In this document: one piece after another, positions 1 to 16,475 of the stretch
Numbering within the stretch: position 1 is the first letter of the stretch
How the letters are laid out: every line of letters starts with the position of its first letter
Source: Mycteria americana
Lineage: Eukaryota; Chordata; Aves; Ciconiiformes; Ciconiidae
Assembly: GCF_035582795.1 (NCBI RefSeq)
Contig: NW_027445656.1
Location: 1 to 64,000 of the forward strand
DNA length: 64,000 bases
Reading direction: 5' to 3'
Made by a program: the position numbers and the translations under genes
Notes under the pieces: model-generated
What the model saw: only the letters and a program-made list of their open reading frames with translations
What the model was told of the DNA's origin: nothing
The model's database searches: none

Positions 1-806
1 AAATGCTCAAACTTCCAAAATGAATTTGAAAAATCATCAGGTTTCATAGTGGAAGAATCAGCAGCACAGTCTTGCTGGCACTTGTGCTATTTGGGATATG
101 TCTAAACAATCTGGAAAAGGATGTCAATAGTGAGGTCATAGAGTTTACTGATAATACTGTTATTCAATATAGAAAAGATGAGGTAGGTGTGAAGAGCTGT
201 AGGAGAAGGTCGTGAAAGTGCGTGACTTAAAATGGCAGATGAAATTCAAAATAGGAAAAATGATGCACACAAGAAAGGAAAGCAGCAATCCAAACTTCCC
301 AGATAAAATGGTCTCTTCTGAACAAGTTACCACCTCTGGAAAAAAAAAAGAGATTAAAAAAAAAAGAGATTTTGGGGGTTATAATATATGGTTTTGTGAA
401 GATGTCAGCATAATGCCCAGAAGTGGTCTAAACCATAAATTTAAGGTCAGAAATTGAGAATGCAGGAAAAAGCAGAAGCCATAATGATGCTGCTTCTCGA
501 ATCCAAATAGCACTTGCTTCTTTAATTCCATATGCTGTCTGATCCTTCCACCTCAAAAGGGTGTTGTGGAAATGAAGGAGGTTCCTAGAAAGATGGCAAA
601 GACGATAAAAGGTACCGAACAGCTTCTGTATGAGAAATGCCTAAAACGCCAGTGTCATGGAGTGCGTCAAAAGGGATTCATAGCTTGCTGTCCGTGGGGA
701 TTCATAGCTTGCCATACGTGGGGGAATACGTTTTTGATAAGTAATTTTTGGAAATCACTAGTATGTTCCACTTCAAACTCGTGTTAGTCAAATATTTCAC
801 CTGTAG
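1..806 (+). other. ACADM: ACADM intron 4 (3' part)
   Basis: No sequence matching the preceding ACADM exon was found here, so this reads as intron. It holds A-rich tracts near 340-370 and an imperfect tandem pair of about 24 bp at 673-722 (each copy contains GGATTCATAGCTTGC). Nothing else was recognised. Confidence 0.6.
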
Positions 807-907
807 GTGGTCTTGGCCTTGGCAGTTTTGAAGCATGCCTTATTACGGAAGAGTTAGCCTACGGGTGTACGGGGGTTCAAACTGCCATTGAGGCAAACTC
901 CCTAGGG
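807..907 (+). CDS. ACADM: ACADM coding exon 5 (equivalent of human c.287-387)
   Basis: First of eight ACADM exons in the window; exons 1-4 lie upstream. ACADM is the mitochondrial matrix flavoprotein that catalyses the first step of beta-oxidation of medium-chain acyl-CoAs, passing electrons to ETF. The exon encodes [16 protein letters not shown] followed by [17 protein letters not shown]. It is preceded by an AG acceptor (805-806) and followed by GTAAGT. Its length of 101 bp and its phase (two bases of a split Gly codon at the start) equal the human exon. No lesion is seen. Confidence 0.97.
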
Positions 908-993
908 GTAAGTTCTGTCTTTTCTTACCTCCTTTAAACTAGAGTCTGTGCCCTTTGAAAAGATGGATTAATGGTCTAAATATTTTCTTTCAG

Positions 994-1074
994 CAAATGC
1001 CAGTAATCATTGCAGGAAATGAGCAGCAGCAGAAAAAATACCTAGGAAGAATGACAGAGGAACCGATGATGTGT
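994..1074 (+). CDS. ACADM: ACADM coding exon 6 (human c.388-468)
   Basis: Encodes [20 protein letters not shown] and then TEEPMMC. The acceptor is TTTCAG and the donor GTAAGT. The 81-bp length equals the human exon and the frame is open. It lies in the alpha-helical N-terminal domain of the acyl-CoA dehydrogenase fold. Only an 86-bp intron separates it from the preceding exon. Confidence 0.97.
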
Positions 1075-3234
<2,160 letters not shown>

Positions 3235-3343
3235 GTATTTTTTGCTAGCTCGTACCAATCCAGATCCAAAAGCTCCTGCAAGCAAAGCCTTTACTGGATT
3301 CATTGTGGAAGCAAATAGCCCTGGAATCCAAATTGGAAGAAAG
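3235..3343 (+). CDS. ACADM: ACADM coding exon 8 (human c.600-708)
   Basis: Starts with the G that completes the split Trp codon, then [20 protein letters not shown] and [16 protein letters not shown], all part of the middle beta-barrel domain. The acceptor is ACACTAG and the donor AAG|GTGAAG. The 109-bp length equals the human exon. An LTR-derived palindrome sits only 77 bp downstream of the donor. Confidence 0.97.
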
Positions 3344-3420
3344 GTGAAGAGTGTATCTCTGATTTGACAAGCCAGGAATTACTATTCGCTTCTAAACCAA
3401 TAATGCAACAAATTGCCATT

Positions 3421-3563
3421 TGTCCTGGTTTCGGCTGGGATAGAGTTAATTTTCTTCCTAGTAGCCGGTATAGTGCTATATATTCTTATACTAAAATCCA
3501 AAGCACAGCACTATACCGGCTACTAGGAAGAAAATTAACTCTATCCCAGCCGAAACCAGGACA
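3421..3563. mobile_element. Palindromic insertion built from an ERVL-type LTR terminus
   Basis: Two perfect 57-bp inverted arms (3421-3477 and 3507-3563) flank a 29-bp spacer. The ends are TG...CA. The unit is flanked on both sides by CCATT (3416-3420 and 3564-3568), a 5-bp target-site duplication. The arm begins TGTCCTGGTTTCGGCTGGG, which I recognise as the 5' terminus of avian ERVL-class LTRs. Read from the right end, the LTR similarity continues through the spacer, so the element is about 86 bp of LTR end facing a 57-bp inverted copy. It lies in ACADM intron 8. ERVL integrase is expected to give 5-bp duplications. Confidence 0.85.
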
Positions 3564-3568
3564 CCATT

Positions 3569-4387
3569 AAAGAAAAAAGACTGTGAAGCAACTGAACATT
3601 TTCATGTGCTCATGTACCATGATCTTTTCATTTTCGCAGCATACAGAAACTATTCATAAGACAGACATACTCAATTATAATTTGATTAATCCAGCTAAGG
3701 AATGATTTGGAATGGTCTAAAGTAAGATGACTTGGCACAGCTGCAAAAGAATCTTTGAGAACCATTTAATCGATAAGTGCCAATTAATGTGAAGTAGCAT
3801 GCCTTGAAAGTGTAAGAAGCAGGGGGGACAACTTTAACCGTAAACACACGGTGTGCTTTACTTGTAGCTCCTCCTGCTCAAGGAATAGGCCTCGGAGGCA
3901 CTGGTGCTAGTTCTCTTAGGGGTGGGGGGCAGAAAACAAAGAAAGTACTGTTTTTAGTAGCAGGCAAAATTGGACATTGAGCATTAGGAAAGGAATCGGA
4001 AAATTTGAAAATCTCATTTATCTATTTGTTTGTTTGTTTGTCGTACAGCTGTATTTTACTTCTGCCTGCATTTTAGGTTCTTTACTTTTTCCTCTCCCAT
4101 CTCAAAGGAGATAACTGAAGTAGAAAAAGACAAACGAGCGATTACAGCTACAGAATTAATTTTACATATGGAGAAAGTAAACTGCCCGGCTTTGACAAAT
4201 TAAGGGCGTGCTGGTCTGTAACTGCAAAACTAGTATTTGTTGTGTATATGGTGATTTTTAGATAAAACTGAAGTGTTGGGGGGGGAGGGGGAGCTTGCTT
4301 TATGCTCTGAGTAAACTAAAGAATGAAAACATGTTGCACCTTGAAAGAATCCAGTTTAGTTGCACCTCTGTAAACTTTCCTTTTCAG
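3569..4387 (+). other. ACADM: ACADM intron 8 remainder
   Basis: AT-rich intron with a short TTTG-type run near 4025-4040 and a G-rich run near 4277-4292. No further element or ORF of note was recognised. Confidence 0.5.
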
Positions 4388-4528
4388 GAAATGAATATGG
4401 GTCAGCGCTGCTCTGATACAAGAGGTATTGTCTTTGAAGATGTGAGAGTTCCGAAAGAAAATGTATTAATAGCTGAGGGAGCTGGCTTTAAAATCGCAAT
4501 GGGAGCTTTTGATAAGACCAGACCACCC
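4388..4528 (+). CDS. ACADM: ACADM coding exon 9 (human c.709-849)
   Basis: Encodes [20 protein letters not shown], then [20 protein letters not shown] and FDKTRPP. The 141-bp length equals the human exon; the acceptor is TTTTCAG and the donor GTAAGT. The segment covers the end of the beta domain and the start of the C-terminal helical domain. Confidence 0.97.
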
Positions 4529-4532
4529 GTAA

Positions 4533-8494
<3,962 letters not shown>

Positions 8495-8566
8495 ATTTAT
8501 GAGGGAACTGCTCAGATTCAAAGGATGATCATAGCTCGTGAACACGTTGGCAAATATAAGGCTTAA
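8495..8566 (+). CDS. ACADM: ACADM last coding exon 12 with the catalytic Glu and stop
   Basis: Encodes [18 protein letters not shown] then GKYKA and TAA. The Glu of YEGT is the catalytic base (Glu376 of mature human MCAD). The length of 72 bp including the stop equals the human exon. The acceptor is TTTTCAG. The preceding intron (5653-8494) is the longest in the visible part of the gene. Confidence 0.97.
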   Translation: MYEGTAQIQRMIIAREHVGKYKA

Positions 8567-9149
8567 AGAAATGTATCAAGCACGTCTGGTGCTGCTGTAG
8601 TGTTCTGTGTTCCCATGGAAGAGGATTTTAGGGCGTTTCTCAATACAATTAGAAAGGCGTGGAAAACCCCCTTCTCCTTCCAAATCTTTTTATTGCGTAC
8701 ACGATTAAGCGCTACTTCTGTACTTCCCCTCCATTCCCTCACTTCATTCCTTCTGACGAACAAACTTGGTGTTTTCTAAACACTTCTGAATTCCAAAGTG
8801 ATTGGTTGTCATCTTTGCCCACTCATTCTCTTTCACCCAAATCTTTGGCTTTTGGTGGGAGAAGAGGTAAACACCTTCCCTGTAAAATTTGTATGATCAA
8901 AAAAGTGAACAAAATTCAGATTTAATTTTTTTTTTTTTGTCTGTGAAGGCATTGAGCATGTAACAAGGAATTGGATTTTAGGTAGTCCTGTATTGTTTAT
9001 GATACAGAGTTGCTCCCACTGTTTTCACACTGGAGTTTGGGTGGATATCAAATTAATAAATCTCAGGGAAATTTTAAAAAGCAATTCTGTTTCCTCAGGA
9101 ATACCATGTTGCAGCACACGGTCTCTAGGTCACGCCTTGCTAAAATAAA
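8567..9149 (+). other. ACADM: Probable ACADM 3' UTR with AATAAA signals
   Basis: AT-rich sequence follows the stop. Canonical AATAAA hexamers lie at 9055-9060 and 9144-9149, and either could be the polyadenylation signal. The assignment rests on position only. Confidence 0.5.
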
Positions 9150-10339
9150 TATGCCAACAGTGTGGTTTTGTAGCCTCTAGAAACTTGCATCTTTTAAAAA
9201 AAGCGCAAGCGAATCCATATTGACTTCTGGACCTTTCAGAAACATGCATTCTCATCAACTACAACACAGATAGGTGTTCTTTTTCTCAATGGTGACTGGA
9301 TTGCTACTTGCAGATTATCTATACTTTACACACATCCATGAGTCAGTATGAACAAAAACTAGGTTTTGTTTTCAAAAGATACAGCCTAATAGGGCTTCTT
9401 TTCTGTAACTTAACCATCTTATTGACCCGAGTCCAGCAGACCGAAATTGTCAGTCAATACATTTATCTCTGTGCCTCAAAGAAACCTGTAACATTTATGA
9501 AGAAAATACTTGCTTTCTTGTGTCTTAAGCAAGACGACTTCTTTACGGATGAATGCTGAGTACAGCTCTTGAGAAATACCGGTATGTGTTTTTATCATAG
9601 TGGGAAAAAAGAAGTATGATTGTTCAGTTTTATACATGTTTTCATTTTAACTGATCCCGTGCGAAAGAACCTGTAGGAAACTGCCTTATTTTCAGTTATA
9701 ACAACGCTGCTCTAAACTTGGGTATTACCCCAAAAGCCCAAATGCAGTTAAGGGCCAAGAAATGAGAACCTCACAACACAATGTTTAAACGCACTGTAAA
9801 ATTAGATGATCAAAATGGCATTTCTGACAGGCATTGCTGCATTTTAATAAAAACTATCTTTAAGCAGAGAGCAGCAGTTGCTTTTATTCACTTTGCTCGT
9901 CATATCATTTAAATTGTATTTCAGGTAGGTTGTCCGGTGTCTGAAGTATGTTACAGCTGTACTGCAGTTCTCACTGTGCCACAGCCCCCAGCAGCGGAAC
10001 AGCCTGTCCAGCTCAGCAATACCAAGGGCTGCGTTGCTGTTGTCTGCATGTGTGTCGGCCTTGAGGATTTAGATACTATCCAGCAGTAACAGAATATCAG
10101 CCTCAGAGAGCACGGCCTCTTTCACTACTACACTTCCTAAGCAAGTAAATGCTCAGTTAGGATGATTCAAGGGAAAGTGTGTAACTTTTCCTTAAGAATG
10201 ACTTACAGCATCATGTTTATTCCAAATCCACTGTATTTAAACCCATTATTCCTCTCCATCAGTATATACACTTAACTATGTTTGCAGCAAGAACAGCTGA
10301 GAAGGAGGAATTTTTGTGGGATTTTTTTTTTACTTTGGG
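9150..10339. other. Intergenic sequence between ACADM and a CR1 fragment
   Basis: AT-rich and unremarkable. An AATAAA-containing stretch near 9845 is another possible distal polyadenylation site for ACADM. No ORF with recognisable homology was seen. Confidence 0.4.
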
Positions 10340-10905
10340 TAGGCCCTTCTTTCAGCGCTGGCAGAACGCACTTTCCCCAGACTTCTTGGGGAAATCGCTC
10401 AGCGCTGGTGGGGCCGCACCTGGAGTGCTGTGTCCAGTGCTGGGATCCCCACATCCAAGGCATGGACGTACTGGCGAGAGTCCAGGGATGGGCCATGATG
10501 ATGATGAAGGGTCTGGAGCATGAGGCTGAGAGAGCTGGGACTGTTGAAGCCTGCGGAAGGCTCAGGGGGATCTTATCAATGTGCACGAACACCTCATGGG
10601 ATGGAAGTGGAGGGAGCCAGGCAATCCTCAGTAGAGCCCACCGACAGGGCAAGAGGCAAGGGGCACAAATTAAAACACATGAAATCCCACCCAAACACAA
10701 GAAAACACACTTTTCTTTACTGTGAGGGTGGCTCAAACGCTGGCACGGGTTGCCCAGATAGGTTGTGGAGGCTCCATCCTCGGAGACGGTCAAAACCCAA
10801 CCGGACGTGGCCCTGGGACGCAGGCTCTGGGTGGCCCTGCATGAGCAGCGGGGCTGGACTAGGTGACCTCCAGAGGTCCCTTCCCGCCTGAACCCTTCTG
10901 TGAAT
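10340..10905 (+). mobile_element. CR1 LINE 3' fragment
   Basis: Sequence follows the avian CR1 3' region in order: TGGGGCCGCACCTGGAGTGC, GAGAGAGCTGGGACTGTT, GTTGCCCAGATAGGTTGTGG, then GGGGCTGGACTAGGTGACC and a closing CCTTCTGTGAATTC. It is 5'-truncated and heavily mutated, so it is an old copy. Confidence 0.85.
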
Positions 10906-11116
10906 TCATTTGCAGCTACTCACCGAAACGCCCTTGCCTCACTACGGTCCCTGTCAGCCGCCCTCTGAAGGTAGTGCTGGACGGTGCAAATCCTGTCACC
11001 GTGTATGACGTTTACATTGCTTAATGACGTGCTTCATGGCTGTAAACCGCCATCTTGCTTACCTGCGGGAAGATCAATACTGTGGCATGCCAGACAAGCA
11101 TTTGCTGTATTTAAAA

Positions 11117-11229
11117 AAACACCCAACACCCCTCCCCCCATCAAAACCGCTCAAAAAACCCAACGCCCCCCATAACGCCACAACCCCCCACCCCCAAAAT
11201 ACCCACCCGAAAAAACAACCCCCCAAAAG
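11117..11229. repeat. A/C-rich, almost G-free low-complexity tract
   Basis: The plus strand is nearly all A and C with many C runs of 4-6, for example CCCCTCCCCCCATC. The minus strand therefore has closely spaced G runs compatible with G-quadruplex formation. It lies just upstream of the CpG island. Confidence 0.7.
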
Positions 11230-11389
11230 AGACCTTATTTTCAATTGCTCTATGCCAGCCAGCACTATACATAGTTTTTCACTTACAGTCTCAAAATGCT
11301 GTTCCCGCCCGGCACGGATCACGTCTGCCAGAGTCCAACGTTGGCAATTAACAGCGCAAGCAAAGTAATGAGTTTTAATTAGGAAGGCG

Positions 11390-12260
11390 AGGGGTTTGTT
11401 TCTGAAGGGAAGCGCAGTTGCGCTCACCCGCTCTGGGACTGCGCTCCAGGACCGGCTTCGCCGCGGGGCCGGCGTGGAGACCCCCGCTTCCGGGCGGGGT
11501 CCTTCCGTGCCGCAGGGCGTCCCTCCTGACCGCCGGGTCCTGCCCGGCCGCGGCGCCGCCTCAGTGCGCCAGCGCGGCCCCGGCGAACGGCGCGGGCAGC
11601 GATAGCGGGGTCCTGCCGGGAGCTCCCGCTCGCCCCGCCCCGCGGCCTGCCGCTCTTTCCGGCGCGGGCGGCGGCGGAGGTGGGTGCTGCGCACCGCGCG
11701 GCGGGAAGGGGCCCGGCCCGGGGCCGCCGGCCTCTGCAGCCCTGGGGCGGTGTGGGGGCTTCGGCCCCGGTCGCTGCAGATCCGGCGGTGCGGTGGGACC
11801 CGGCAGTGAGGCTGAGCCTGGCTGGGCCGGGCCGGGCCTGCCGGCGGGGGGGGGGACGCGGGGAGGCGGCGCGGGGAGGCGCCCGTGAGGGGAGGCCGGA
11901 CCCGTCGGCAGGTGAGCGGCGAGCTGGTGGTTCGCCTCAGCCTCGTCGGGAGGTTTCCTTCGCGCCCTTTCCGTGGGGAGGGTTCGGCCAGGCCGGGAAG
12001 TGCGGCAGGAAACGTGCCCGCGGTCAGGGTGGGCGGAGAAAGGTCTGTGTCCAAAGAGGCACTTACTGCTGATGAGCTGCCCGAATTGCCCCCGGGCACG
12101 GAAACCCAGCGGGCTGACACCCCAACTGATGTTTTGTCGGGGCTTTTTAAAGGTGACACCGCGACGGGACGCGATAAGAAAAGCTGATGCCCGAGCAGGT
12201 TACTCTTGGAGAAACACGTGGCCCGTATAGCTTCGTGTGGGACAAGGAGAGGTGGCTCGG
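11390..12260 (+). promoter_or_regulatory. CpG island at the 5' end of the RABGGTB-like locus
   Basis: Very GC-rich and CpG-rich from about 11.4 kb. A plausible exon-1 donor, CGGCAG|GTGAGC, lies near 11911. It stands just upstream of the first RABGGTB-like exon, as expected for a housekeeping promoter. Several long open frames here are by-products of GC richness. Exon 1 itself, which should carry little more than the start codon, was not identified. Confidence 0.65.
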
Positions 12261-12340
12261 TAAGTATTGGCTTAGTTCAGCCCCGCTGTGCTTTTAGTGA
12301 GTGTAATAACTCTCCCTCCCTTGGTGAGAGTTAGGGGTTG
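11911..12340 (+). repeat. Duplicated segment, copy A part 1
   Basis: Closely matches 16476-16892, including about 240 bp upstream of the RABGGTB-like exon, the exon and its donor. Small indels separate the copies, such as roughly 18 bp near 11960-11985. This is a direct, partial tandem duplication of the gene's 5' portion. Confidence 0.9.
12153..12259 (+). pseudogene. RABGGTB: RABGGTB-like exon, copy A (human residues about 2-37)
   Basis: After the acceptor TTTAAAG the exon reads TPRRDAIRKADA, aligned to the N terminus of Rab geranylgeranyltransferase beta. A 1-bp loss then shifts the frame, and the match continues in another frame as LLEKHVARIASCG. The donor is GTAAGT. Copy B (16705-16811) carries the same frameshift. 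The functional protein pairs with RABGGTA to prenylate Rab GTPases; this exon could not encode it. Confidence 0.8.
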
Positions 12341-12380
12341 TTTTTTTCTGAGGATTATGATGGTCAGTTCAGCATTCCTT

Positions 12381-12874
12381 TCTTTGGTGTGTACTGTTCT
12401 GCTGAGAAAAAGGACTTGGTCTCAGTCTTATTTGTTCACCATAGCTCTCTCCACTGTAGATTCAATTTTTCTCACTACTTGTCCTTCTTGTGCAAACCGT
12501 GGTGAAAAGCAGTACCCAAAAGGCTCCAGTGCTTCCGACCAGTGGCTGGATTGCTTGTGTAGTGTCTCTCTAGTCCTATCTCAAGGAAGGAATCTATGAA
12601 TGGTGTTACAAACAAATAGGGTAGCATCCTCTTTGAGGAAGAAAGTGTGTTGCGTTTGAAAGCCTTGGGTAGGACAGGAGGAGGTAGCTTTCTTGGGTCA
12701 GTGATGAGTGTTGGCATGTATTATCTGATCTAGAGTTGATGTCTATCACCACTTTAGCTCTAGAATTACTCTGAGACCCAGGAAACTCCAGTGTCTTTTG
12801 GCTGCGACCTTGGAGCTTTTCCAAACTGTGGAATCAAGTTACTGTTCCCAGCTCTGACCCAGTGGAAGGAGGAG
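12381..12874 (+). repeat. Duplicated segment, copy A part 2
   Basis: Nearly identical to 18781-19594 apart from a CR1 insertion in the latter and small indels. Between the two matching parts, copy A has only about 40 bp where copy B has about 1.9 kb (16893-18780), including a RABGGTB-like exon. Copy A has therefore lost that exon by deletion. Confidence 0.9.
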
Positions 12875-14032
12875 GGGGCACAGTTTGAGTTTTCTCCCAT
12901 TTAGGTGGTAGGTATAGCTTAGGTATGGCTTAATACTGGCTGTTACTAGGAGATGCTTTGACGTTAACTGAATGCCGCTGGAGTTACCCAAAGCTGAGCA
13001 GTGTTACCAAATGATGACGTAGAGATGTGGTGGTAGACTTCACCAGCCTGTCTTAAGGAGCGTGCATGTTCTTGATTCACAGACACTGTTTAGTCCCACG
13101 TACGCATCCCTGATGTTGGAAGGGTCATGTCGCATCTTCCTTGGATTGCAGTGAACAGTCAGGTGTTCCGATTTGCTTTTTAAGGAGAAAAAGCAATGAT
13201 GATATCTTTTCATTTTGGGTTTCTTATATTATTTCTGAAAGGCGATAAAAGCTCAACTGAAGGAGTGCGGTACCTGATGTATCAGAGGAGAGTGCGTGTT
13301 CTCTTTCTTCCTGTGGTCTGTGGATTTTGTAAGAAGAGAGGACTGGCATCAGTTGGACCTCAAAGTTACTTTGTTTCATAACTTGTGGCCAGGTCCAACC
13401 TAAAATGTTGCCTTGGGTTATGAATTGCTCCACGTGTCTGTTGGTGTGGACATGCCCAGCAGTCGCTCATCTGCAGGGGTGGCTTGTTTTGGTTTAACTT
13501 CCAGGTGTAAGTATGCAAAAGAAAATCTGCAGCTCTAGTCAGTCTTGCTGTAAAACCCGGAATAGTTTCTGCTTCTGCCCAGATACCTGAGAGAGCCAGG
13601 AACATCTCAGGCAGGCCAGGAGTCGTGTCCCAGTATTTCTCAGAGTCCGCAGCTCTGCAGTTGTCCAGTAGGGCACTACAGAGAAAGTTTAAGGTCACAT
13701 AGCTGTTTGCAAGTTACACTATTTGAGTTTATTTGGATATATACGTGGATATATACACCAGCTGGAAAGGAGTTGTTTTCTTTGATGCGCAGTAACCACA
13801 GAGAGTGTAATGGAGTTGTAATGTGCACTTGTTGATTATTGAGGAGATTATCCGTGGGATGGAAAAGGAAAGAGTACAGGGGCACTGTTCAGTTAGGTTA
13901 GTTTTTGTTCAATATAAACCTGGGGTTTTTAGCATTTTGTTCCATATTTTCAATGGTGATTTGAATGTATTTTTGTTGTTGTTAAAAAAAAAAAAAAATA
14001 CTGATTTCATTCTCTCCCCTCATGCCTTTTAG
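12875..14032 (+). other. Intronic sequence of the RABGGTB-like locus
   Basis: No exon matching human residues 104-138 was found here or elsewhere in the locus. An A-run lies at 13985-13998, just before the next exon. Nothing else was recognised. Confidence 0.4.
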
Positions 14033-14085
14033 GGGAAATAGCTACAAGGTTCTCCCTCTGCGCTGCAGCACTCCTGGCACTTCTG
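14033..14085 (+). pseudogene. RABGGTB: RABGGTB-like exon (human residues about 139-156)
   Basis: Reads EIATRFSLCAAALLALL against human EIDTRFSFCAVATLALL. The acceptor CTTTTAG and donor GTAAGA are present. At 53 bp it is the expected length and is itself undamaged. The Asp of EIDTRF has become Ala. Confidence 0.85.
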
Positions 14086-14200
14086 GTAAGACCTGTATCG
14101 TCGCTTGCACAAGTGCAGACTCTTCTCACTAGCATTGCTGAAGCTTCTGCAGCAGTGAGCTTGGTTAGGATGGTGCATTGGTTGCTGTTCTGCCTTGCAG

Positions 14201-14300
14201 GGAAAACTGGATGCTCTTGATGTGGGGAATGCAGTCGGATTTGTCTTTTTCCTTTACGAGCTCGGATGGTGGATTTGGTTCTGAATCGCATGCAGGACGG
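14201..14300 (+). pseudogene. RABGGTB: RABGGTB-like exon (human residues about 157-193) with 11-bp deletion
   Basis: Begins GKLDALDVGNAVGFVF, aligned to GKLDAINVEKAIEFVL. The exon is 100 bp where 111 is expected: the bases for the CRPG part of the FGCRPGSESHAG segment are gone. The frame breaks there and a TGA follows immediately. Splice sites CTTGCAG and GTGAGT are intact. Confidence 0.88.
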
Positions 14301-16139
14301 GTGAGTTTTTCTTTATGGGGAGACGTTTTAAATTAGCCAGCATCCCATACTGCCTATAAAGCTTTCTTTCTGAGATCTGTGTCACCCGACCCTACCCGAT
14401 GCTGTGGGGACAGCCAGGCTCTTGATGTTAAGGCGCCTTGGTAGAATGAGAACTGGCTGCAGGGTTGTAGTTATTGCAGGGTGTTAGTTATTTGGAGCTT
14501 TATTATTCTAGAAAGACTTTAGCAGTCAGCGTAGCTTATTGCCAGACAGAATTTTCTAGCAATGAGCACAGCTTTCCTATTACCTAGATTTTAACTTCCT
14601 TAAGACTTTTCAGTCACTTGGACCCTCTGCAGATCTGGTCAAATGGTTAAGAATTAGCGCACCATACAAGCATTGTAATGTAGGCTCTGACTTTAAAAAG
14701 TCCATGTGTCGCTCGCTCAGTCCTCGGCAGAGGAAGAACAGCGGAGGTGGTGTCACAGGGCTTAGCTGACGGTGAGGGTGTTCCCCCTTCCCGCTCCGTC
14801 ATGGTGCAGGCATCTCCTGTATCGCAGTGGGGTGTACTGGTCACAGATCCATCAGTGATGCCTGTTGATGTACCTTCCTTGTCTGCCAAATGCCTCTCCC
14901 TTAGTTAAAGTAAATGAAGAAATAGGTAGACAGATCTGAGAAGCCGGGTTGAGACTCGTTATCATTTGGGGAGAAAAAAGAAAAAAAAACCCAACTGAAA
15001 CAGGTATTAAGTAATGCACGTTAGGCAGCCTTCCTTCTTCCCACCCTAGCAAGGTCTGGAAAGTCCCTGTTATTTGGGAAGCTGGCAAACCACTTCTCTG
15101 ACAGAGGTGAAGAGAGGCACTGCTGGACTTAAAACATTTCCCCATCTCTAGAGTTTTTCGACTTGCTTTTTAGAAGTCATGACAGAGCCAATCAGATGGC
15201 CAATTTTCATGCCCGCAGAAAGCAGTCCCCTTAGCAAGTCAATTTAAAAGTATACATCTCTACCTTGGTTTTCCTTCCAGATAGTCTGTTTAGAGCTCTC
15301 CATCTAACTTTTGTTACTAGAGGCGTGCTTGATCTTGTGTCCCTTTTTGAAGTTTGTACGCGCCTGCCTTACAGGTTAGTAGTGCAATTGGTTATCCCCC
15401 TGGCTGCAGGTACATCTCGGTCCTTCATTAGAATTTTGTCAGAGTAGGTGGAGTCCTTTGTGTCAGATTGACAACCGGGGATTCGTGGGGCAGTGGGTGC
15501 TCAGCGTGCGTGCTCGATGTTACCTTGAACGTTGACTATTTTGCTCCAGTAATAGGGTTTGGGGAGGTCTGGTAACAAAAACCAGCCAACCAAAAGAGAA
15601 GAGCTGAGAAGTTCAGAAGGAGACTGAAATGTAGAGATTAAGCTGAGAAAATATAATGAGACTTTTCTGTTATCACAAGTACAAAGCAGTGGATTAGCCA
15701 CGTGGTAAGATAAGTGAATATTACAAATCTCTGATGTGACTCAAATGCGTATTTTGGAAATGGCATTGATGTAATTCTCCTGTTGTATCTTCGTATGATC
15801 AATGAATGAGCGAGTTAGGTTATTTCATTGTACTTTTGTCCTCACACCCACCAAAACGCTACTGTCATTTGGCTGCTTATGATCAAGAGTTGTGTTGTGT
15901 GTGAAACCAGTATTTGTGTCCAATTACGGGCTTTACTCTTTAGTGGCCTTTGTACCCGTTTGCCTGAAAAGGGTACCTAAGCACAGCAGTCGTAGGTCAC
16001 AAGGCATTGTATGTATGCAGTGTGATCCTTCCAAACTAATTTGATCTCAGACCATGAAATAAAATTAAGTAATTATTGAATGTATTACACATCCCCTCGT
16101 TGTTAAAAATAAAAATGAAAAATATTGCGGAGTTCCGTA
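14301..16139. other. Sequence between RABGGTB-like copies A and B
   Basis: No exon matching human residues 194-235 was found. No RNA gene or recognisable repeat was seen before the CR1 tail at 16140. Confidence 0.4.
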
Positions 16140-16200
16140 CATGGGGTTGGACTAGATGATCTCAAGAAGTTCCTTCCAACCTAAATGATTCTGTGAGTCT
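16140..16200 (+). mobile_element. CR1 LINE 3'-terminal fragment
   Basis: About 60 bp of the CR1 3' end: GGTTGGACTAGATGATCTC, then TTCCTTCCAACCTAAATG and ATTCTGTGAGTCTG. A short 5'-truncated insertion close to the boundary of duplicate copy B. Confidence 0.8.
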
Positions 16201-16475
16201 GTTCACTGAACAACTTGTAGGACTGTGTTTCAGCTTGCAAATACAGTAGGAACATCCTTCAAATAGTGGTGTCAGAATAGAGAGCATAAGGGTTTTGAGA
16301 GAATTTGAAATGGTTATTAATGCAGGCATTGGAGCGTCACGCTGCGGGGCAGGGCAGGAGGCGGTGCCCGGCAGGACCCCACTGTAGTGGCCCTGGGTGG
16401 CTGCCTGCCCCCAGGGAGGCCTCGGGGCCTGCATTGGGCCCCCTCAGCGGGGCCTAGGTCTTCTGCTGGTCGGGG

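Noticed and set aside
10272-10891. Overlapping open frames on both strands near 10.3-10.9 kb
   Set aside because: They fall within a CR1 3' UTR fragment, which is non-coding.
11074-12159. A 361-codon minus-strand open frame and several plus-strand frames over the CpG island
   Set aside because: They follow from extreme GC content (few stop codons), are rich in Arg, Pro and Gly, and overlap each other in several frames. No domain is recognisable.
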